DNA from: Camelus bactrianus
Lineage: Eukaryota; Chordata; Mammalia; Artiodactyla; Camelidae
Assembly (NCBI RefSeq): GCF_048773025.1
Contig: NC_133554.1
Location: 59,134,769-59,198,768, forward strand
DNA length: 64,000 bases
Direction: 5' to 3'
This document shows, in pieces, positions 11,037 to 21,631 of the stretch. The notes under the pieces were generated by a model. It did not search any database. It was given only the letters and a program-made list of their open reading frames with translations, and had not been told where the DNA came from. How positions within the stretch are numbered: position 1 is the first letter of the stretch; each line of letters opens with the position of its first letter. The position numbers were made by a program, and so were the translations under genes.

Positions 11037-14000
11037 ATGGACGAGGGGGAGAGGAGGCCCCTGCTGTCCCAGGTAAGCAGTGCCAGGGCCCTGGAGGGCT
11101 CTCTAGGCAGCTCAGAAGGCTGTGGGAGGAGGCCTGGGGCAGGGTGGAGGGGCTGGAGGCAGATCTGATGTTGAGACTGTCCCTCAAGGGGGCAAGTGGA
11201 AAGGGCTTAAAGCTTCTCCAAACCTCACGATCAGTGAGCCACTCTTCTGTCGGGAGCCTAGAGGGAGGGTGGGCCCCCCAACATTCAGCACCCTTACTCT
11301 TCTCCTTGGTAAGGCCAGGGACCCCGAGCCTGGGCTAAGTCCCTTGGAAGGCCCTGCACCCCAGACCCAGGTCTGGCTGCTCCTCCCCTATCCCAGGACC
11401 CCCTCACTGCCTGGCCCAGCACAGATCTACACTCACTTAGTAGGGCTGACCTGCTCCTGGGACATTGGGCTGGATCACAGGAGGAGGCAGAAAGGGCAGG
11501 CCCCTGGGCTGGCCCCTCTTCCTGGTGGGCCCCCCCTCCTGGCCCGCATGCAGAAGCCCCTCTCGTGACGATGTGTGCAGACCGACCCACACAGATGCAG
11601 TTCCAAACTCCCAAACTCAGGGGCAGCGGCCCCACCTGCCTTATGACTGTCCTGCAGGATAGTCGGGGGCCCTGACCCGCACCCTCCATCACACAGCAGG
11701 AGGGAGAGGTGTGCCTTTGTGGTAGTCCTTTTTCCTACCACAGACTTGCAGGCAGCTGTTGACCCCTGTTGTAAGGGAGCTAGGGCCCTCACCATCCCCT
11801 CTGCTGCCTGGCCTATAGGCTGCCATGACCCTGGCTGTCCAGAGTCTCTGAGCGCCCCCTCCGCCTCCACCGTCCATTCCAGCTTCCTCCCCAACAGACT
11901 CTGACATCCCTCCATGAGGTCTCCTCCCTGATGACTGTCACATGGTCTGAGTGAATAGGGTTCACTGGTGAGACCTCTCTGCTCCTCCTTTTTCTGCAGG
12001 ATGCCAGGGATCAGGAGCCAGCCCTCACCAGGAGCAGCCCGCTCACTCCAGTTCCCCCGGGGCCAGCGCCATGGGAGGACCAGGCCCGGGGGGAAGGCCT
12101 GGGGGGAGTCCTGGCCCACTCCCTCCCCTGCCTCAAGGGCCTGATCTTTCTGTCCAATTTCCTCTTCTCTCTGCTCAGCCTGCTGGCCCTGGCTGTCGGG
12201 CTCTGGGGCCTGGCCGTTAAGGGATCTCTGGGGACTAGTTGGGGGGGCCCCCTGCCTGCAGACCTGATGCTGGGGCTGGTGCTGGGCGGGCTGGCGGTCA
12301 GCGTGGTGAGCTTGGCGGGCTGCCTGGGTGCCCTCTGCGAGAACGCCTTTCTGCTGCACTGCTTCTCTGGGGGCGTCCTCGCCTTTCTGGTGCTGGAGGC
12401 CATGGCCGGGGCCCTGCTGGTGGCCCTCTGGGGCCGGCTGCAGGATGGCCTGGAGCACGTCCTGCGTGCGGCCATCACCCACTACCAGGACGACCCCGAC
12501 CTGTGCTTCCTCATCGACCAAGTCCAGCTGGGGCTGCAGTGCTGCGGGGCGGCCTCCTACCAGGACTGGCAGCGCAACCTGTGAGTCCTGGGGCCCAGGG
12601 TGAGGCGGCCAGCCCCGCGGTGGCCGGCAGGCTCTCTGGGGCTGGAGGGGAGGCAGGCCACACACACCTCCGCACGCGCACACTCACTGGTACACACACT
12701 CACCTGTGTGCACACACTCAGGGGCACACACTTGCACATGTACACACCTGGTGGTCAGGCAGCGGTCTTAACAGAGCAGCTCAGCCAGCAGACGTAGAAA
12801 GTCGCTCTGGGTGGGGTTGGTTCGGTAAGGACATTGTACAAGACGCCTCAGTGTCAAGTGAAAATGACGTATAGATTAATTCAGACACCGTCCTGAACTA
12901 TGACGTCACCGTTCTCCCGCCACTGTGTACGTGTGTGCATGTGTGTACCCGTGCATGTGTGTGTACGTATACGTGTGTGCAGTGTGTGTGTGTGTACGTG
13001 TTGTACGTTTCTGTACGTGTGTGTTTAGAGTCACAGGGAGACTCTTGAAAACCAGCCATTTGTCCCCAGTGGTCCAAGAGACGTGCTGGCCCTTCCTTCC
13101 ATGCCCCAAGCACTGTAGGAGCTTGTTCTCATTTGGTGGCCGCGGGGGACTTGGGCCGGTGGCAGCCCCTCTGGGGCCGTGATGCCGCCCAGCCTGCTGG
13201 CCTCTGAGCCCCTGCTGTAGGGAGGCCCACCCTTCCAGGAGATGAGGCTGCGCGAGGGCAAGGCGAGGGGAAAGCCTGCAGGTCGCAGGGCCCTGGGTGC
13301 CAAAGGCCAGGCGCGCCTGGGGGCTCCCTGAGGTGGGTGACAAGAGCAGCACCCCCTCGAGGTCCTGGGAGCCCTTCCCAAGCCTCCCGCCTCCCGTCGC
13401 TGCCCAGCGCTGCCCCTCATGCCCCGGCGCGACCCGCTGACCCTACCAAAGCCTCTGCCACTTTCTCCCACTCCAGCCCTGCTGCTCAGGCCAACTCAGC
13501 AGCGTCCGTGGGGCCAGGCCTTCCTGCTTCCAGCCCCCATCAAATGCCTGCCGCCTTCCAGCGTCCCACGCAGTACACCCCTTCTAGCCCAGAGGCGTGC
13601 GTATGTGTGTGTATGTGTGTGCACAGGTGTGTGCACGTGTGCGTGGGTGCCTGCGTGCCGGTGTGGAGTCATGCGGTGTGCGTCACATGTGCGTGCACGC
13701 GTGCATGTGAGCGTGTGCACAGACAGCATGTGTGCCCTGGGAGGTCTGAAGGCGGGTGGGAGACGTTCGGCACGGCACTGGGGTCCCAGGCCCGCAGCCC
13801 TGCCCTCTGGACTGACGCCCCCTGGGCCCTGGTAGGCACTTTAACTGCAGCTCCCCTGGAGTCCAGGCCTGCAGCCTTCCTGCCTCCTGCTGCATCGACC
13901 CCTGGAAAGATGGAGCCTCTGTCAACGACCAGTGTGGCTTCAGGGCGCTGGGCCTGGACGAGGACGCGGCCCAGAGAGTGGTGCACCTGCAGGGCTGTGG

Positions 14001-14298
14001 CCCCCCACTCCGCCAGTGGCTGCGCAGCCACGTCTGGACCGCGGGCAAATATGCCATCGTGGTCGTGGTGGTCCAGGGGGCAGAGCTCCTGCTGGCCATC
14101 CAGCTGGTGCGGGCCCTGGCTGTCCACAAGGGGGCAGCTGGGAGGGCGGGCCTGCCCTCTAGACCCCCAGGCCCGGTACCCCACCCTCTGCCAAATGGGC
14201 CCCCAGTTGACTGGTGGATGGGACGAAAGACCAGGACACTGGAACGGAGTCTGGGGCTGCAGGCCTCCTTGCCCCTCTCGGGGAAGGTGTCAGAGTAA
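11037..14298 (+). CDS. TSPAN10: TSPAN10, tetraspanin-10 (oculospanin), complete
   Basis: A four-pass tetraspanin of the TspanC8 group, expressed in pigmented eye tissues and melanocytes; the group's role is trafficking of ADAM10. Three coding exons, 11037-11072, 12000-12580 and 13836-14298, join in phases 0 and 2 to 359 aa. The start MDEGERRPLLSQ matches human MEEGERSPLLSQ. Membrane segments lie at about 59-82, 100-125, 134-156 and 278-302. The large loop carries CCG (193-195), a second CC (224-225), further loop cysteines at 210, 218, 239 and 260, and an NCS glycosylation sequon at 209. The N-terminal cytoplasmic tail is proline-rich. The last 57 residues after TM4 diverge strongly from my memory of the human tail. 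Donors are GTAAGC and GTGAGT. The gene lies tail to tail with PDE6G. Human length is 355 aa. Confidence 0.95.
12581..13835 (+). repeat. TSPAN10 intron 2 with opposed CA-rich and TG-rich tracts
   Basis: The intron contains an imperfect CA-rich tract (about 12655-12750) followed by TG-rich tracts (about 12920-13025 and 13596-13735). The first is roughly the reverse complement of the other two, so the transcript could fold back on itself. Alternating purine-pyrimidine runs also favour Z-DNA. None encodes a host exon. Confidence 0.8.
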
Positions 14299-14799
14299 CC
14301 TGCCTGGGCACTTGGGGATGCCCACCTTGGACCCCCAGGCCTCCTCCACCTGCCGGCCCCAGCTCCCCAGGGTCCCCTTTCCCCTGCACTGCCTGCTCAC
14401 TTGCAAGCACTGCTGGGGTCTGTTGTCCGAGTGTAAGCCCCCACCTGACGACTTCCTGGTCAGTGTTTGCCTTCCACACAGGGTGCCCGGCAAAGCCACC
14501 TGGCCAGCAAGGAGAGCTCGGGGCGAGGGGGACTGGGTGAGATGCTGCCACCTGACCCCCACCGCAATCCTCGCTTCCCACCCTCACCCCTGATCACTTC
14601 TAGCCACCTCGGAGTCCCACTCACAAGCCCAGCCTCTGAGGCCCCACGTCCTCACCACAGCCTGGCACCTGCCTTCGCCCGGGGCAGCTCCCCTCTCCTG
14701 TCCACGGTGGTGGTCCGGGGCGAGGCCCAGGCTTCTTCTTCTAGTGTTTGTGTGTGTGTGTTGGGGGGAGTGAGGTTTACTGAGACGTGTTACTCATAC

Positions 14800-14805
14800 A
14801 ATAAA
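14800..14805 (+). promoter_or_regulatory. Candidate TSPAN10 poly(A) signal
   Basis: AATAAA lies about 500 nt after the TSPAN10 stop, the only canonical hexamer on this strand before the convergent PDE6G 3' end. It is preceded by a TG-rich run. Confidence 0.5.
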
Positions 14806-15321
14806 TTGCACCAACCCGGAGCAGCAGCACGAGGCGTTCTCACCTATCTGCACGCCTGCGGACCCGCCACCAGGTCTAGATCCGGCCCCAGCAGGTCCTT
14901 TGACCCCTCCCTCGGCCACTGCTGCTCGGCCTTCATTGCCTTTGGCTACTACGGCTTTTTCTGGCCTTCACATAAACAAGATCCCAGAGGCCCCGTCCCA
15001 AGAATCACTCTGGTCACTGCTGTGTGAACAGACCCCTACGTCCAGGTGGACGTGCTCTTGGGAAGCTCCCAGAAGATGACTGCTGCTGGGGACAGTTTCA
15101 CACAGGTGTGTGTGCAGTGCTGCCCGCCTTGCCTGGGTCCAGCCGTCACCGGCCCAGGCTCAGCGCCCCATGGTTTCCTCCCCTCTCAGCCGGCCAGGCC
15201 CCGCAGCCCCTGCCAATCCGCGCCTTCACCTGGCCACTCCTGCTGAAGAGACCCCACCCTCGGGCCCTGCCCCGCCAGACAACAGGCCCCAGACGAGTCC
15301 GTGGGGAAGTAGGACACTAAT

Positions 15322-15327
15322 TTTATT
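15322..15327 (-). promoter_or_regulatory. PDE6G poly(A) signal
   Basis: TTTATT on the plus strand reads AATAAA on the minus strand, 469 nt downstream of the PDE6G stop codon. With the TSPAN10 signal near 14800, the two convergent transcripts would stop about 480 bp apart without overlapping. Confidence 0.6.
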
Positions 15328-15795
15328 TGAAACAAGGACAGCAAGCACGGGCTGAGCTGGAAAGGTCAAGCTTCCTGCTGGTGCGATGCGTCTGGAGAGG
15401 CCTCGCTCTCCCATTGATGCCCACAGGACTCCTGCCACCCACCTCCCGCCAAGCTGGCCCAAGGGCCTCAGCCGACAGGGTCAGTGGGGGCAGCTTGTCC
15501 TCACCCCCAGACAGGCAGGACAGGGGCCAGGGTGTGGGAGACACTCCTGGGAGGCCCTGTCCTCACTTTCCCTTTCCATGGGGGGAGAGGGTCCGCGGAG
15601 CTAAGCAGGGCCTGGCCACCCCAAGAGGGCGTCCTGTGTGGAGGGGGTGGGCTCCTGGGGCCTAAAGCCACCGCCCTGCAAGGGTCTCCAGACACAGGGT
15701 CATCTGGACACTGGGGGGCAGGCCTCTTTGCAGGAAGCAGGGGTCGGTCACAGCGGGCGGCGGCGGAGGGTAGGGGCCCAGGTTAGGATCCAGGG

Positions 15796-16917
15796 CTAGA
15801 TGATCCCGTACTGGGCCAGCTCGTGCAGCTCCAGGTGATTGAAGGCTTCCCACGGGCAGATGACCGTGATGTCTGCAGGGTGAGGGGGCCAGTGGGTCCC
15901 GGGGTGTCCCCTGGTCTACCATCCCCTCGGGGCCTGCCGACCCAGCGGTGAGAGTACAAGTCCCAGTGCAGAGCCCCTCCACCAGGACACACCAGCTGGG
16001 GGGGTGTTGGGGGGTGCCCTGCCCAGGAAGAGAGTGGGTGCAGCAGGCCGGGCGCGGGGGAAGGAAGGGGGCTCCTGCTGCTGGGGTGGGGGCACAGCAA
16101 GAGCTTTGCTCCTTCCCAGCCCCCAAGCACGTGGTGGACCCGCTGCGTAGGAACCACCCGCTTCTGTGGTGTCTGAGCTTGACGGGGGAGAAAAGGAAAG
16201 AGAGGCTGAGGGCAGGACCCTATATGAGCCTCTGCTGGAGAGAGCAGGGCAGCGGGTGGAGGGGGGGGGGACCTAGGCGGACCCCCGTGGCCATCATACC
16301 TGTTCCCAGGCCTTCCATTCCAGGGATGTCGTCCCCAAACCTGCAAGGACAGAGCAGTCAGGGACAGTGGCTGGGAAGGGAGCCGAGCGGGGCCTTGCGG
16401 GCACTTGAGTGCAGGCTCCCGACAATGTGGAGTGTCTGAGTGTGCCCTGGGTGTGTCCACGGGGGCCTGTGCCTGTGAGTGCGGGACGCAAGGCGGTCAG
16501 CGGGGCCGCGGCTGAGTCTCCGGGTGGCAGTGGGTAGGTGTGCTTTCTAGACCTGTTGGCAGGAACAGCAAAGGGCCTCCTCTCCCACGACCCCCGCCCG
16601 GAGACAGGCCCGGCTCAGGCCCCTAGGAACCGACCCCCACTCAGGAGGAGGAGACCACTTTCAGCCAGGAGAGGATGGCTGAGCCCAGCCCGGTCCCTAC
16701 CGGTCCCTACCCGCAGCCAGCCGCGCTCCCTGCGGTGCACCCCCAGGCGCCCCGCCCACAGCCCTGCTTACCCTTGGACGCCTTTCTTGGGGGGCTTGCT
16801 CTTGAACTGCCTGGTTTGCCGCTGCTTAAATTTGGGAGGCCCTTTCCTGGGAGTGACGGGCCCCCCAATCACCCTGGTGGCCGACCGGATCTCGGCCTTG
16901 GGTGGCTCCAGGTTCAT
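15796..16917 (-). CDS. PDE6G: PDE6G, rod cGMP phosphodiesterase inhibitory gamma subunit, complete
   Basis: PDE6 gamma blocks the catalytic sites of rod PDE6 alpha/beta in the dark and is displaced by transducin in light. Three coding exons on the minus strand, 16772-16917, 16300-16340 and 15796-15872, join to exactly 87 codons plus stop, the family's full length. The start [16 protein letters not shown], the basic transducin-binding stretch [17 protein letters not shown] and the C-terminal inhibitory end LAQYGII are all present. Residue 17 is Ile where I recall Met in human. Donors are GTAAGC and GTATGA. Intron 2 (15873-16299) carries a 12-13 G run at 16259-16271. A noncoding first exon is proposed near 18351. 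Confidence 0.97.
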
Positions 16918-18029
16918 GGCCAGGTTGGCAGAGACGCCGCAGTGACCTTTGGCTTCTGGACTCCCTCACGCTGTGGGCTGCGTGCAGACCAGGCCGGGGT
17001 CCCAGTCAGCCCTCCTGCTTCCGACCCACCAGAGCAGAGGAAGCCCTGAAACATGAGACCCCCCTGAACCCCCGTAAGACCCCAGCCCTGGGGAGCCCCT
17101 GCCTTCTCCACGTGGGGCTCCACTTGGAGCCAGGCACAGGAGAGAATGCTGGGTGGCCCTCAGGTGCACCCCTCCCCACAGTCTCCCCTTCTGCATCCCC
17201 CACCCCATCCCTGGGGTGGGACACTAGGTCTCACCCAGTGGTAACAGTAAGAGTGACTTGAGAGACAGGAGGGTGGGGAGCCTGGGCAGGGGAGGGGCCT
17301 GTGTCAGGATGAGGCTCACAGCCGAGGCTGCAGGAGCAGTGTCTTCCCTCTGCTGGTAGATTCCCACCCCCTGCCGCTCACTGTGCTCAGAGCTAGCTCT
17401 GGGTGCCAGAGTCACCTGCTACTGTCCTTGCACCTGCCACACAGGGTGACCCCCGCCCCGCTCCCCTAGCGCCTCTGCCCGGATGCCCTAAGCCCCAGTG
17501 ACCCTTGCAGGGACAGCTCAGACTCCTCTAAGCCTATTAGCAGCAGAGGGAGACTAATCCCTCAGGGGCCACTGGGAGCCCAGCAGGTTCTAGGGCTACT
17601 TACGTGACACGGACACGAGCTGCCGCCCCAGCACTGGATGCCCCAGGCTCCACCCCTTGGGTCCCCTTTCTTGCCTGTGGTTTGTGGGCTGCAATGCCTG
17701 ACTCCAGCCTTGGGCCACAGCCAGCTGCCCGCTGGAGCATCAGGGCTGAGACCAACCAGGAGGCCCCCACGGTCCTTCCCCCACTAAGGTTCAGCCTCTG
17801 TGCCAGGACCAACAGAAGCCGGGAAGGAACCAGGGGTGGGGAGCTGGATCTGCACAGGTGTCCAAGGGGGACGGCAGCAGGCCTGGTGGTTCTGGCGGCT
17901 CAAAACCCATGACACCCACTCCTTGTAACCCAGACAGTGCAGGCCCAGCTGGACCCCTTCCCCAGCCCCAGGCTATGGGCCTGGTATGGACAGTTCTGGG
18001 CCCTGATGAAGCTCCAACTATTAGATGCT

Positions 18030-18059
18030 GTCCCCATGGAAACCCATCCCCATGGAAAC
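18030..18059. promoter_or_regulatory. Tandem RFX X-box-like sites in putative PDE6G intron 1
   Basis: GTCCCCATGGAAAC (18030-18043) fits the X-box consensus GTHNYYATRRNAAC at every position. A second copy 16 bp on, ATCCCCATGGAAAC (18046-18059), differs only at the first base. RFX factors bind such motifs in ciliary genes, and rod outer segments are modified cilia. Confidence 0.45.
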
Positions 18060-18350
18060 CGCTGCCTGACCTATCCTGGCCCAGGTCTCAGCCCACTCAA
18101 GTTGCTTGAGCGTGTGTGGCCCGAGGCTCCAAGACCATTGCTGGTCTGGGGGACAGCCTGCAGCAGCACTGTTCAACATGGGGAACAGAGGAGGTGACAG
18201 GCTGGGCATCGTCTCTGAACAGGGCAGTAGCTGGACTCCCACAGAGCCTGACCTCAGAATGACGGAAAAAAGCCCGCCAGCTTCCCACCCACTGGGCAGA
18301 GGCCCTTGGGTAAGTGGCCGTCAGGACAACCTGGGAAAGGCACTACTCAC

Positions 18351-18460
18351 CAGGTACTGAGGCAGGTCTCGGGGGCCACAGGTGTGTGACAGGCTTCCCT
18401 CGGCAAGCTGCCGGCAGGGCATTTATCTTGCTGCTGGGTAAGCTGATTAGGGCTGTGCCC
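18351..18460 (-). promoter_or_regulatory. Candidate PDE6G promoter and noncoding exon 1
   Basis: On the minus strand, CTAATCAGC (18441-18449; CRX-like CTAATC overlapping an NRL-like TCAGC half-site) is followed by a TATA-like AAGATAAATGC (18419-18429). About 70 nt further on comes a consensus splice donor, CTG|GTGAGT, with the exon edge at 18351. This spacing suits a short rod-type promoter and untranslated exon about 1.4 kb upstream of the PDE6G start codon. The acceptor before the coding exon is not fixed. The reading is inference from motifs alone. Confidence 0.4.
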
Positions 18461-20108
18461 TGACACCACACTAATGAGACTGTGGGGTGGGCACCCCCAC
18501 AGAGGACTCCCTGAGACAGGGGGAGGGGCTCGAGTGAGGTCAAGGGCCTGAAGGAAGGACGAGCCAGGGACACGGCCAGGGCAGGCAAGGGACATGGGAT
18601 CATGGACGGATGAAAGGAAGAGCTCTCATCTCTGAGTGAAGACAAAACAGCACTGGCCGCTGTGCTGGACCTCCCCCCTTTCAGTCCTGACTGCTGAGCG
18701 ACTTGCCTTTGTGGCCCCCAAAGCCCTGCATGGCCTCGTCCAATCCACTTCTCTGGCCTCACTTCTCATCCCTCCCTCTTGCTGTGCTCCAGCAAGCCCC
18801 TTCCACCCCAGGGCCTTTGCACCTGCTGCTCCCACATGCTACATTTTGTACACCTCTCCCCTTTCCCCTAGCTCCCTTCTCCTGGGACTTCAGAAATCTG
18901 CCCAGCTCTGAGATAAACCACCTCTATGTTGCAGATTCTTTCTGGGGCCCTAAGTGCACCAAGCTTGGCTGTGCTTTTGTCTGTGGGGAAAACCTTTCCC
19001 TTCCTGGGTCATTTTCAAATCTGTTGGAGGATAGCAGACGCTCTGAATTCGGGTCTAATCAACTTGTCACCAGAATCACATTTTTCAGAACCAATCAAAA
19101 CTCTCCTTCTGGGTGATACCCACTAACTAGCCAAGGTGACAGCCTGTGCTGCTGGGTGTGTCTGTCCTCAGGCATTAGCACGGTGGCACATCTCGTGGCC
19201 GTGTGGTTTCGTTCCCTTGTCCACAGATCTGTCTCCGTGGGAAACGCTGGCTGTATATTGAAGGTCTCTACCTGGGAAGGCCTGTTTATCAGCTCAAATC
19301 CCTTGTGAAGTCATTTCCCTTAAATGGGAGGAAATAAAACAAGCATAAATTCCTTTAACCCCTACCTGTCCAGGCCACCAGTATCAGAGCTTGGAATTGT
19401 TGGGTGCCGGGGTGGTGGAGGCAGATGAAGTGGGAAAATTTCCATGGCTGAGGGTGAGCAGGAGATGGGGTTGGGCAGTGAGGGCCCTAAGAAAAAGTCC
19501 TACTCCAACCAATGGTCTAAGTGGCCCAGTCAGCAGTCAAGGACCAGACCAGTCTGGTGCTAGAAGGCTGGTTCCAGGGCTAACGCCTGAGGCCTCCCGG
19601 TCCCTTGGCCCCGGCCAACTGCCTTGGGAGCTGCTAAGTGGGTTGGAAGGGCCGGTGGGTGGGGAGGGACTGCCTGCAGCTGGATGAATGGGGCGCCTCC
19701 CAGGCTGTCTGCCAAGGGTTTCGCCAACGGCAACTTCACCGGGCCAGATGGTCCTCCCTCTGCTGCACCACTGAGAGTAACCAGAGCTGGCCTTTGGGCA
19801 GGACTGCTGGGATGCTGGGCCATGGAAGGGGCCCCTGGGGTAACTGTCACATGAATAGTCAAGGAAATGGGTCCAGCTTCACCCTCACAGGTGCCCGGTG
19901 GGCTGACAATGACAGTGTGCCTGCCTTCCCCAATGAGGTGACACAAGCCCTACAGAGGACGACACGGAAGCCTCCTGTCTAACCACGTCAGAGAACTTAA
20001 TTACTCCCACGGAAAGTCCACAAACACTTCTTCCCATTCCCTCACAAAGGGGCCGCGGAAAAAGGAGGCCGTGCTGCGTCCCTGGGAGGAGGCTGTCCGG
20101 GTAAGGGC
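18460..20108. other. PDE6G-OXLD1 spacer, no gene seen
   Basis: About 1.6 kb with no supported exon. It contains an L2-like fossil (about 18745-18910) and otherwise unique GC-moderate sequence, with only short unrecognised open frames. OXLD1's 3' UTR must begin at the right edge, but I see no canonical minus-strand AATAAA near 20108. Confidence 0.6.
18745..18910 (+). mobile_element. L2-like LINE fossil
   Basis: Contains CCAGGGCCTTTGCACCTGCT, a hallmark of the L2 3' region, in plus orientation. Confidence 0.5.
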
Positions 20109-21425
20109 TCAGCCTCCACTCCTCACGCGGAGCTGGATTTCCATCCGGATGAAGGCCTTGAGGTTCTCGTCAGCCACGTGCTCCTCCAGGGCAGCCAGGG
20201 CCCGCTTCCCGCCGTCCTGGTAGTGCTGCAGCAGCGCGTCTGCGTACTCTACCCACACACAGTTGGGGCAGCCGCTCATGCAGCAGTTTGTGGGGGGCTG
20301 GAGCTCAGGCGGCGGTGGGTACCGGGGCTCAGAGGGGCCCCCGCCAGGCAGGGAGGACTTCGGCTGCCCAGTGTCTGCTGCACCTGCTTGGGAGCCCACC
20401 TCCGTACAGTCCTTCCCGAACTCTCTGGGGCCTTCATGTACTCCAATCCTGTGAAGAATGCTGCCGCCCCTAAGCAGCCTTTGGCACCAGTCCCAGCTGG
20501 AGGGTGGCCCCTAAGGATGCAGATAAGCACATGAGTCTCCAGGAAGCTGGGGAGGCCCGGCCTGTCTCCAGCTCTGGGGAAGTTTCAGCCTCCTGACACT
20601 GGCAGGGGGCTCCATGGCCTTTTCTACTCCCTCAGTTCCTGTGCGACCTTAGACTAGTTACTTCACCTCGAGACTCAGGTTCTCATCTGTAAAATGGAAG
20701 TGCCTGTTGGTACAAGGTGATGTAGGATTCATGGGGAGCTCTGGGTTCGGGGCCTGGCACTGGGGGTGCACTCCTGCAGTTGCGTGGTGGTGGAAGCCTA
20801 GGAGATCCAGCTCTCACAGCCGCCTCTCTGGCCAGCCACTATGGTCGCACCCCTGCTCGCTAACCGTCCTGACTAATCACATCACCCCTTCATCCCTGTT
20901 TCCCTCTGTAACACGAGGAGCCCAGGCCCCCAGGTCATCCTCAAGGGCCCCGTGGGCAGCCCTTCCCAGTCTACCCATGAAGGTCCCGTGGGCAGCCCTC
21001 TCACCGCTCCAGCCCCGGCCCCCTTCCCTGCACTGTCTCCAGGGAACTGAACACTAGTTGACACAGCCCACACTTATTTCTCTAACTCCTCCTGTGAGGA
21101 GCGTCAGCTCCTTGTTCACTGCGGCTCCCCCAAAGGGCTCGCGCACAGCAGGCGCTCAACAGGTACTGCCGCACGAGAGAACGAGCTCAGAACCCGCCGG
21201 TACCACCCTGGCTCTGCCCAGCGGCCGAGCGCCCCTCCTGCACCCCAGGCGCGGACACAAAGGGCAGGGGGCGGTCCCTGCAGGCGGCCGGGACTACTCG
21301 GTCCCTATGGGGCCCGGCCTCCCGAACGCAACCCCGGCCCCTGCCCTGCTCCTGCTGGTACTTGCCGGGCCCCGCGCAGCAGCGGCCGCCGCCCGGCCTC
21401 CCAGGGCCAAGCTCCGTAGCAGCAT
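20109..21425 (-). CDS. OXLD1: OXLD1, oxidoreductase-like domain protein, complete
   Basis: A small protein, predicted mitochondrial, with an oxidoreductase-like domain; its biochemical role is poorly known. Exon 1 (21366-21425) encodes 20 residues, [10 protein letters not shown] followed by an alanine-rich, arginine-containing stretch that suits a mitochondrial presequence. Exon 2 (20109-20510) encodes residues 21-153. The domain signature is [19 protein letters not shown], with Cys at 96, 97, 101 and 104, followed by an acidic helical end. It matches human OXLD1 (147 aa) closely from the cysteine motif onward and in order before it. The exon 1-2 join needs a GC donor (CCG|GCAAGT) and the acceptor CATCCTTAG; the nearby GT at GCAA|GTACC would shift frame. 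The gene shares a CpG island head to head with CCDC137. Confidence 0.92.
20636..20705 (+). mobile_element. MIR SINE fossil
   Basis: TGTGCGACCTTAGACTAGTT followed by TCTCATCTGTAAAATGGAAG is the MIR core and 3' part. It lies in OXLD1 intron 1. Confidence 0.75.
21060..21170 (+). mobile_element. L2 3' end fossil
   Basis: GCTCCTTGTTCACTGC followed by CACAGCAGGCGCTCAACAGG resembles the end of L2, inside OXLD1 intron 1 (opposite strand). Confidence 0.5.
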
Positions 21426-21631
21426 CGCCTGAGGCGCGGCCCATAGCGCGTGCGCGCCCCAGTCGGCCCCGCCCAAGCCGTCAACGGTGGCCGCCTTGGC
21501 CAATCCTGACCCTCCGGGATCTGCACCGCCCCCCTCAAAGGGCGCGAGGCGGAGCGCAGGAAGCGGAAGTGACGGGGGCCGGGCGGGACTGTGCGGGAGT
21601 GCGGAAGTGGCTTCGCCGCGGGGTGTCGGGC
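21426..21631. promoter_or_regulatory. Bidirectional OXLD1/CCDC137 promoter
   Basis: Only 206 bp separate the two start codons, within a CpG island running from about 21180 to 21850. There are two GGAAGT-type ETS cores (21563-21572 and 21601-21608) and an NRF1-like GCGCGTGCGC (21446-21455). There is no TATA box. This is the usual make-up of a divergent housekeeping promoter. Confidence 0.7.

Larger units (their letters stand above)
20511..21365 (-). other. OXLD1 intron 1, GC-AG type
   Basis: The donor reads CCG|GCAAGT at 21366|21365 and the acceptor ATCCTTAG|GGG at 20511|20510. The +3 to +6 bases AAGT are the strong U1-pairing end typical of GC-AG introns. Phase 0 on both sides gives a continuous protein whose exon 2 start ([18 protein letters not shown]) aligns with human SSPDCCQRLPGGGSFLQR. 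An L2 end and a MIR lie inside. Confidence 0.75.

Noticed and set aside
11475-12683. 402-codon open frame on the minus strand
   Set aside because: Antisense to TSPAN10 exon 2 and its flanks in GC-rich DNA; no recognisable protein and no splice logic.
21360-21366. GT donor GCAA|GTACC for OXLD1 exon 1
   Set aside because: It leaves phase 1, and the only nearby acceptor then gives a shifted, non-conserved exon 2.
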